Shown here one piece after another: positions 57,805 to 64,000 of a DNA stretch of 64,000 bases. Source of the DNA: Candidatus Dechloromonas phosphorivorans (GTDB taxonomy: Bacteria; Pseudomonadota; Gammaproteobacteria; Burkholderiales; Rhodocyclaceae); contig JADJMS010000017.1 of NCBI GenBank assembly GCA_016709495.1, positions 1 through 64,000 on the forward strand, given 5' to 3'. Every line of letters begins with the position of its first letter. The stretch's first letter is position 1. The translations under genes and the position numbers were made by a program. The notes under the pieces were generated by a model. The model searched no databases. It was not told where the DNA came from and saw only the letters and a program-made list of their open reading frames with translations.

Positions 57805-58686
57805 ATGGTTCGCATTCAGTTTGCTATCGATCTTCAGTACGATTTAACTTTTTCCGGCGCCGATTTCGTTTTCAACATTCACGCCGCCAAAACCGCCGCC
57901 CAGACTGTGCTGAGCGAGCAATTGCAGATCAGCCAGACCATCCTGACCACGATCCAGACCGACCCGTCGACCTACGCCAGCTATTTGCGCCTGACCGCCA
58001 ACGCCGGCCCGCTACATATTGGCTACAAGGCCACCGTCGACATCAAGCACCACATCGGCAACCCTGACGAGATCAGCGAAACCCCGGTTTCCCTGCTGCC
58101 ACTGTCGGCGTTGACCTACATTTACCCCAGCCGCTACTGCCAGTCGGACCGCCTCGGCACCCTGGCCGCCAAGGAATTCGGCGAGATGCCCAAAGGCTAC
58201 CGTCGCGTGGAAGCGATCCAGAACTGGGTGCGCTCGCAAGTCACCTTCAAGGGCAACACCAGCAATTCGGCCACCTCGGCGCTCGATACATTGACCGACC
58301 GCGTCGGCGTCTGTCGTGATTTTGCCCATTTGATGATCGCCATCTGCCGCGCCCTGAGCATTCCTGCGCGCTTCACCACCGGCATCGATTACGGCGCCGA
58401 CCCGGCGCTTGGCCCAACCGATTTTCACGCTTACGTCGAAGTCTATCTCGACAAGCGCTGGTACATTTTTGACCCCTCCGGTACCGCCATTCCGATGGGC
58501 TTTGTCCGTTTGGGTACCGGTCGCGACGCGGCTGATGTATCCTTCGCCACTATTTTCGGCAGCGTTAACCCGCCGCCACCGCCGCTAATCTCTGTCAATG
58601 CCATCACCGAAGCCGGCCGGCCGTGGGAAATGCCCCGCCACCGCCCGGAAGCGATATCGACAGATGTTGCGGTCGACGCCGTTTAA
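57805..58686 (+). CDS. Transglutaminase-like cysteine protease-fold protein
   Basis: 293 residues. The transglutaminase-like core has the Cys in DRVGVCRDFAHLMIAICRAL, the His in TDFHAYVEVYL and the Asp in WYIFDPSGTAIP, the full catalytic triad. The N-terminal 120 residues resemble the beta domain before this core in bacterial members. No signal peptide. Such proteins hydrolyse or cross-link peptides, but natural substrates are mostly unknown. The gap before it (57667-57804) holds nothing else I can recognise. Confidence 0.85.
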   Translation: MVRIQFAIDLQYDLTFSGADFVFNIHAAKTAAQTVLSEQLQISQTILTTIQTDPSTYASYLRLTANAGPLHIGYKATVDIKHHIGNPDEISETPVSLLPLSALTYIYPSRYCQSDRLGTLAAKEFGEMPKGYRRVEAIQNWVRSQVTFKGNTSNSATSALDTLTDRVGVCRDFAHLMIAICRALSIPARFTTGIDYGADPALGPTDFHAYVEVYLDKRWYIFDPSGTAIPMGFVRLGTGRDAADVSFATIFGSVNPPPPPLISVNAITEAGRPWEMPRHRPEAISTDVAVDAV

Positions 58687-58714
58687 GCCCTAATTTTTTA
58701 CAGGAGAAGTACAC

Positions 58715-58978
58715 TTGGCAAAAGAAGAACTACTTGAAATGCAAGGCGTCGTGAATGACGTCCTCCCCGATACCCGCTTTCGCGTCACGCTGGAAAACGG
58801 CCACGAACTGGTTGCCTACACCTGCGGCAAGATGAAAAAGAACCACATCCGTATTCTGGTTGGTGACAAGGTCACGCTGGAACTCTCGCCCTATGATCTG
58901 AGCAAGGGTCGCATCACCTTCCGTCACATCGAAAATCGCGGCACCGGCTCACCGGCTCCGCAGCGCCGCCGCTACTAA
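58715..58978 (+). CDS. infA: Translation initiation factor IF-1
   Basis: An 87-residue OB-fold protein that occupies the ribosomal A site during initiation. MAKEELLEMQGVVNDVLPD, RVTLENGHELVAYTCGKMKKNHIRILVGDKV and LSKGRITFRH are typical. The start is a TTG at 58715 with an AGGAGAAG site. The tail SPAPQRRRY is longer than in 72-residue IF-1, as in the second IF-1 copy (InfA2) of many betaproteobacteria. Confidence 0.93.
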   Translation: MAKEELLEMQGVVNDVLPDTRFRVTLENGHELVAYTCGKMKKNHIRILVGDKVTLELSPYDLSKGRITFRHIENRGTGSPAPQRRRY

Positions 58979-59751
58979 GCTGGCTGGCGACGACCCGGGC
59001 GAAACTGCCAGGTGTCGTCGTAGTACGCAGGATCTTCGCTCTCGGGCACTAGCCCGGGAATGCCGAGCAAGGGCAAGGGCTGAAAATCGCGCGGTCGGGT
59101 ATAACGACCACTAGCCAAATCTGCCGCCAAACGGATGTCGACCGCTGCAAGTTGCTCTGCCAATGGCAGTTGCAGCCAACTTGCGTCGACGTCACAGAGA
59201 ATTGCCTTGGCCGTCAAACCACGAAATGGCTTGAGCAACCCCTCGTAAGTCGCGTGGCCAAAAATAACAAAACGCATGCTTTGTCTAACTTCGGCACGCT
59301 GCTCGACGAAGAGCTTTTTCCATTCGAAATCGCGTAACAAACCGAGTAATTCAGGCTTCGTTGACAGCACGACGATGCCGCATTCATCAAAATGCGTCAG
59401 CGCATCGCGCACCGTACCGCGTGCGGCGCCATCAGGCGCCATCGCCCTGACATGGCAGCCGCTGACGGCAATTTTGGTGCGAGGAAAAGTCAGCCAGACC
59501 AAGGCATTGAAGAAGTCATGCCAATTATCCGGGCGGGTTTCAACTTCCCCGTTTTCCCAAATACGGCATTCGTAAACGAGACCATCGGCTTGTGGTGGAA
59601 CAAAAGCCACCTGCTTGCCATTCGCCAGATAAATTGGCGAGCGTTTGCCCAATTCAGCAAGCGCAACACTATCCGGATTTGACGGCAACTGATCAAGCCA
59701 GCGCCGCAGTGGATCAAAAAGCGCCGCCGAATAAGGCGATTGCAAACTCAC
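58975..59751 (-). CDS. DUF3025 family protein
   Basis: 258 residues. The family block RPDNWHDFFNALVWLTFPRTK is clear, with HFDECGIVVLST and FVIFGHATYEGLLKPF. Function unknown. The stop overlaps the convergent infA stop. Its start overlaps the end of the lipoprotein gene upstream, which suggests pyrC-lipoprotein-DUF3025 as one operon. Confidence 0.85.
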   Translation of the reverse strand: MSLQSPYSAALFDPLRRWLDQLPSNPDSVALAELGKRSPIYLANGKQVAFVPPQADGLVYECRIWENGEVETRPDNWHDFFNALVWLTFPRTKIAVSGCHVRAMAPDGAARGTVRDALTHFDECGIVVLSTKPELLGLLRDFEWKKLFVEQRAEVRQSMRFVIFGHATYEGLLKPFRGLTAKAILCDVDASWLQLPLAEQLAAVDIRLAADLASGRYTRPRDFQPLPLLGIPGLVPESEDPAYYDDTWQFRPGRRQPA

Positions 59752-60197
59752 TCTTCAGCTGCGGCAGCAGGCGTATCGCCCTCTTCCTTGACGAAAACCA
59801 ACACGCCTTTCTTCTCGCGGAAAGTGCCCATCAGTTTTCCCATACCTTCTGCCGGCTCGCCATCCATCTTGACGAAATTGACGCAGTTTTGCGTTTCCGT
59901 CGCGTACATGCGCTTGCCAACCTTGATGATAAAGGCACCGGAAGGCACCTGATAAATCTCGACCTTGCCGTTCGCTGCTCCTGTTCCCATCGGGTGGCGC
60001 CGCATACAAGCCGGCATCCGCGAAACCACCATGAACAACTCGACCTTGTTGTCCCAGAAATACGGCTGCTCACGAATCAGCGAGAGTACATGCTCGCGGG
60101 TATTGTCAATTTCATAGGTTGCCCCATCATTCACGCAGGCTGAGAGCAAGGGCAAAGCAAGTAGCGAGAGGAAGAGATGGCGCAGACGCATGATCAT
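59748..60197 (-). CDS. Putative lipoprotein
   Basis: 149 residues from MIMRLRHLFLSLLALPLLSAC. The lipobox LSAC follows a hydrophobic stretch, so it is probably lipidated at Cys21. The mature part has no family I recognise (VELFMVVSRMPACMRRHPMG, KVGKRMYATETQNCVNFVKM, an acidic C-terminal end). Two further Cys may form a disulfide. It begins five bases after the pyrC stop, so it is in the same transcript. Role unknown. Confidence 0.75.
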   Translation of the reverse strand: MIMRLRHLFLSLLALPLLSACVNDGATYEIDNTREHVLSLIREQPYFWDNKVELFMVVSRMPACMRRHPMGTGAANGKVEIYQVPSGAFIIKVGKRMYATETQNCVNFVKMDGEPAEGMGKLMGTFREKKGVLVFVKEEGDTPAAAAEE

Positions 60198-60201
60198 TTT
60201 C

Positions 60202-61233
60202 TCAGAGCATTTTCCAGGACAAGGTTTCGCCAGCACGCAGGGGAACGATGGTATCAGCGGCGATATAGGGATACTCCGCCGGCACCGTCCAGTTCTCCTT
60301 GGCCAGCGTAATCGTCCCGCGATTGCGCGGCAAGCCATACCAGTCAGGACCATTAAAGCTGGCGAAAGCTTCCAGTTTATCGAGCGCACCAGCCGCCTCA
60401 AAGGCTTCGGCATAAAGTTCGATGGCGGCATAGGCGGTGTAGCAACCGGCACAACCACAGGCTGCCTCCTTGGTCAGTTTGGCGTGTGGCGCCGAATCAG
60501 TGCCGAGGAAAAATTTTGGAATGCCGGAAATAGCAGCCGCAACCAGCGCCTCACGATGCGTCTCGCGCTTGAGCACTGGCAGGCAATACCAGTGCGGACG
60601 CACGCCACCCTGGAAGATGGCGTTGCGGTTGTAGAGCAAATGGTGCGCCGTAATCGTGGCTGCTACGGAGGAGGTTGAATTGGCGACAAATTCTGCGGCG
60701 TCTTTGGTCGTGATGTGTTCCATCACAACTTTCAATTTCGGAAAGCGCTGCGTTAGTGGCAGCAAAACCGTGTCAATGAAAACCTTTTCTCGATCAAACA
60801 AATCAATTTTAGGATCAGTCACTTCGCCATGCACCAGCAAAGGCAAGCCCAAGCGCTCCATTTCGGCCAGTGTGTCATACGCCTTGGCAATATCGCTCAA
60901 ACCCGCATCAGAATTGGTCGTTGCACCCGCAGGATAAAGCTTGATTGCTTTGACGAACCCCGAGGAAATCGCTTTGGCGACTTCACTGGCTGGTGTGTTA
61001 TCCGTCAGATAAAGCGTCATCAGCGGCTCAAAGCAAGCGCCCGTCGGTAAGGCAGCGAGGATACGCTGACGATACTCTGCCGCCAGATCAACCGTCGTCA
61101 CCGGTGGTTTCAAGTTGGGCATGACGATGGCACGGCGAAACTGGCGGGCGGTGTGCGCCAAAACGGAGGCCAGCGCCTCGCCATCACGTAAATGTAGGTG
61201 CCAATCGTCAGGCCTGGTCAGAGTAATTTGCAT
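60202..61233 (-). CDS. pyrC: Dihydroorotase PyrC
   Basis: Zinc amidohydrolase that closes carbamoyl aspartate to dihydroorotate in pyrimidine synthesis. 343 residues, the class II (E. coli-like) size. Metal ligands include DDWHLHLRDG (His12, His14), LLVHGEVTD, MEHITTKDAA with ITAHHLLYNRN, and GTDSAPHAK. The substrate loop is intact. The operon continues with a lipoprotein and a DUF3025 gene. Confidence 0.96.
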   Translation of the reverse strand: MQITLTRPDDWHLHLRDGEALASVLAHTARQFRRAIVMPNLKPPVTTVDLAAEYRQRILAALPTGACFEPLMTLYLTDNTPASEVAKAISSGFVKAIKLYPAGATTNSDAGLSDIAKAYDTLAEMERLGLPLLVHGEVTDPKIDLFDREKVFIDTVLLPLTQRFPKLKVVMEHITTKDAAEFVANSTSSVAATITAHHLLYNRNAIFQGGVRPHWYCLPVLKRETHREALVAAAISGIPKFFLGTDSAPHAKLTKEAACGCAGCYTAYAAIELYAEAFEAAGALDKLEAFASFNGPDWYGLPRNRGTITLAKENWTVPAEYPYIAADTIVPLRAGETLSWKML

Positions 61234-61274
61234 ATTGCTATTCCGTAAATTTCACAAATTCTAACAGGCCGCCC

Positions 61275-64000
61275 TTATCTCGCCTGCGACAGCCACTTAA
61301 GCAAGGTATCAAAAAGCAAATCTGGCTCGACTGGCTTGGCGATGAAATCACTCATCCCAGCGTCCAGACAACGCTGCTTGTCCTCAATGAATGCATTGGC
61401 TGTCATGGCCAGAATCGGCACCTTTTGACCGTTCGGCAAGCAACGGATATGTCGCGTTGCCTCCAATCCGTCCATGTGCGGCATCTGCATATCCATCAAT
61501 ATCAGGTCATACTGATTGCGTGTGGCTAAGGCCAGGGCTTCATTGCCATCCATCGCGCAATCGACCGCCAATTCAACATCCTGAAGCATCGCCAGCGAAA
61601 CTTCCCGATTGATTGGCTCGTCCTCAGCCAGCAAAATCCGGCGACCGGCATACTCACGCAGCAACGAGGCTTCTGCAGCACCAACCACTGCCGTGGCAGG
61701 AGCCTGATAACCCAGCCCACCTTTGCGCAAGCGGGCAGTAAACCAGAACGTACTGCCGACACCCATCATGCTATTGACGCCGGCATCGCCGCCCATCAAT
61801 TGCGCCAGCTTCTTGGTAATTGCCAGGCCCAGCCCCGTTCCACCGTAAGTACGGGTAATCGAGTTATCGGCTTGCTCAAAGGTCGAGAAAAGTCGTGGCA
61901 GCGCCTCCGGCGCTATGCCTAGGCCGGCATCCTGAACTTCAAAGCAGAGGACAACTGAATCGACATCCTCTTCCTTCGTAAAGGCACGCAAGGTCACAGC
62001 ACCTGCTTCGGAAAACTTGATAGCGTTGTTTGCATAATTGAGCATTGCCTGCTGCAGCCGGGTTGGATCGCCAAGCAATTTGCAATTTGGCGCCGAGATA
62101 TCAACATGCAAGGCAATCTGCTTGGCCTGCGCCTTGTCAGAGAGCATCGAAACAATATTGTTGATTATGCTTGGCACGCTGACAGCGGTCTCTTCAAGCG
62201 TGAATTTGCCGGCTTCAATTTTGGACAAGTCGAGCACGGCATTGATGATGCCCAACAGATGCTGCCCGGATGCATTGATCTTGTCGAGACGCTGCGCCTG
62301 TTCAGGGGCAATACCGGCTCGCTGGATCAGGTGCGCCATACCGGTAATGGCATTGAGCGGCGTGCGGATTTCGTGCGACATATTGGCCAGAAAAGCACTC
62401 TTGGCAATATTCGCAGTTTCAGCGGCTTCTTTGGCGATAGCCAACTCTTTGGTCCGCTCATTGACCAATTCTTCAAGATGTAGACGGTGATTATCCAGCT
62501 CAAGCGCAACCCGTTTGCGCTCGGTGATGTCCTGCACAAAACCGGAGAGTTTTTCGATTTTTCCATCCGGACCAAAAACGGGCTTGCCACGACATTCTAT
62601 CCAGCGCTCTTCACCTGTATCCAGACGGTGAATCCTGTATTCGGTATGGTGCTCCTTGCCGGTTAACAGGCAATTTTTCAATGAGGCTGTCACCGTAGCA
62701 CAATCATCGGCATACACTATTTCGCTGAGCTTTTCCGGGCCTGATGAAAATCGGGTGGCAATCCAAACATTCGGTAAATATTTTCAGACCAGATTGCTGT
62801 TTTGCCATCACCCCAAAGTTCCCATGAGCCGATATTGGCGTACTCCTGAGCCGCTCTCAATAATTCTTCGCCCTGGCGACGCTTCTCTTCCTGCTTTAAC
62901 TCTTCGGTGATATCAAGGCTCAAGCCAACCAGCGCCAATGGTTCGCCTTTCTCGTTTCGCTTAACCGCCTTGATCACACGCAAGTCGTGAATCTGCCCAT
63001 CAACGAAAGGCAAACGCTGGTGGTTATCACTAATCCCCATACTGGCCAGCGCTTTGGCATCGGAAGCCAGGCATTGATCACGAAAATCAACCGGCATCAA
63101 TTCGCCGTAATGGGCGACGGCTCTGAATCGTTCCTCCGGGATACCCATCGCATCACAAAATGCCTTATTCACAAATGACATTTTGCCGTAGCCATTCTGC
63201 ATCCAGATGCCGATAGGTGCGTTATCAAGCAATAACTGCAACATCGCGCGCTCTTGCTGCAAGGCCTGCTCAGCCAGCTTTTTCTCGGTGATATCGCGCG
63301 CTATACCGAATAGCCCAATCAACTCTCCTGCGGCGTCCTGGATTGGATATTTCCGATTATCAACCCAACCCTGGCTACCATCCGCATACCGAAACGCCTG
63401 AACTTCATTGGCCACCGTTGCGCCGGCAAAGATGTCCTTTTCCAAGCGATAGTAAATATCGGCAAATTCCTCGGGAAAAATATCGTAATCCGTCTGACCG
63501 AGCAAATCGGTCCAATGCTCTGAAGGATCGGTGATCGAAACCAGCGTCTGGCTTGCCCCTGTTAATACGTGGTTACGATCCTTGAAGAAAATGAAATCGT
63601 CAGTGTTTTCCATGATCGCCGTGAAGTTGGCCATCATGGTCTGATCTGCGGCGCCTTGCCAAAGGCTTTTGCGTCCTGCAAAGTGAGATCAAGGATTACG
63701 CAATCACTGACCGGATCTCGTGTTTTTCATAATGCCCCTTGAGGCAACGAATTCTTCCGCTGGCTTGGCGCATCCGGAAATTGAAATCACCCGACGCTTC
63801 TTCGAGCCCAGAGGAGAAAATGACAGTTGCAATATCCTTATCATCAGGATGAATCACAGAGCTAAACGTAACCCTGCCTTGCTGGATGTCATTTGCACTG
63901 TAACCAAGCAGGGCATGTATGCTATCACTCACCGAACGCCAACAGATCGGATCACTCAACTGAAGTCGAATTTGCATATCAGGCAAAATGGTTTTAGCGA
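61275..64000 (-). CDS. PAS-rich hybrid sensor kinase (5' end outside window, frameshifted)
   Basis: A partial gene; the start lies beyond base 64000. It encodes a PAS domain (ICWRSVSDSIHALLGYSANDI), a second (MENTDDFIFFKDRNHVL), a third (LDNAPIGIWMQNGYG), a fourth (EYANIGSWELWGD), then HisKA (SHEIRTPLNAITGMAHL), HATPase (DAGLGIAPEALPRLF, GGTGLGLAITKKL) and a REC domain (LLAEDEPINREV, LILMDMQMPHMDG). Three one-base losses lie near 62740-62741, 63656-63657 and 63723-63727. The REC and kinase core closely resemble those of the intact hybrid kinase 6 kb away. Confidence 0.85.

Overview
This is a 64 kb piece of a bacterial chromosome with moderately high GC and almost continuous coding. Gene order and protein character point to a betaproteobacterium of the Rhodocyclales, probably close to Dechloromonas or Azonexus. 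The clues are the rpsU-yqeY-dnaG-rpoD operon, the complete dcw cluster followed by lpxC, DciA-like and M23 genes and secA, napDABC, and many PAS-rich hybrid kinases. The genus is an inference from family knowledge; there is no rRNA gene here.

Layout. 1-1.7 kb: thiol peroxidase, a tiny Cys-rich protein and tsaD. 1.7-6.5 kb: macromolecular synthesis operon (rpsU, yqeY, dnaG, rpoD) ending in a CAU tRNA. 6.5-9.9 kb (minus strand): rpe-gph-trpE, with a Trp-rich leader peptide before trpE. 9.9-13.2 kb: apaG, a methyltransferase, an AI-2E family exporter and argJ. 13.2-18.5 kb: secA, an M23 peptidase, a DciA-like gene, a small membrane protein and lpxC. 18.5-34.8 kb (minus strand): the whole division and cell-wall cluster mraZ-rsmH-ftsL-ftsI-murE-murF-mraY-murD-ftsW-murG-murC-ddlB-ftsQ-ftsA-ftsZ, with a sigma70 promoter and MraZ boxes. 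35-37.8 kb: dsbC, a UbiH-type monooxygenase, a disordered small protein and HU. 37.9-41.9 kb: periplasmic nitrate reductase napDABC. 42-44.4 kb: ahpCF, divergent from nap. 44.3-55.4 kb: two phosphorelay loci (hybrid kinase plus HD-GYP regulator; hybrid kinase plus a regulator with an unrecognised output domain), with rnpB and a PrmB/HemK-like methyltransferase between them. 55.5-64 kb: an Lrp-type regulator divergent from leuA, a transglutaminase-like protein, infA, a DUF3025 protein, a lipoprotein, pyrC and a third hybrid kinase cut by the window end.

Shared logic. Most dcw genes overlap their neighbour by 1-4 bases, so translation is coupled from MraZ to FtsZ. The nap and ahp promoters lie back to back, one with a perfect FNR box and one with a four-quarter OxyR site, which suits an organism that switches between nitrate and oxygen. 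Three multi-domain phosphorelay kinases suggest heavy investment in environmental sensing.

Caveats and main observations. Many genes, including essential ones, carry one-base indels in short homopolymers; rpoD has an in-frame stop, murE lacks about 240 bp, and an Lrp gene lacks most of its RAM domain. Most of these look like sequence or assembly errors, and each is marked. The most unusual signal is a 12-mer, GTTACGGTCAAC, found seven times exactly plus several near copies, in different reading frames and in non-coding DNA. Next is the 18-codon leader with four evenly spaced Trp codons before trpE.
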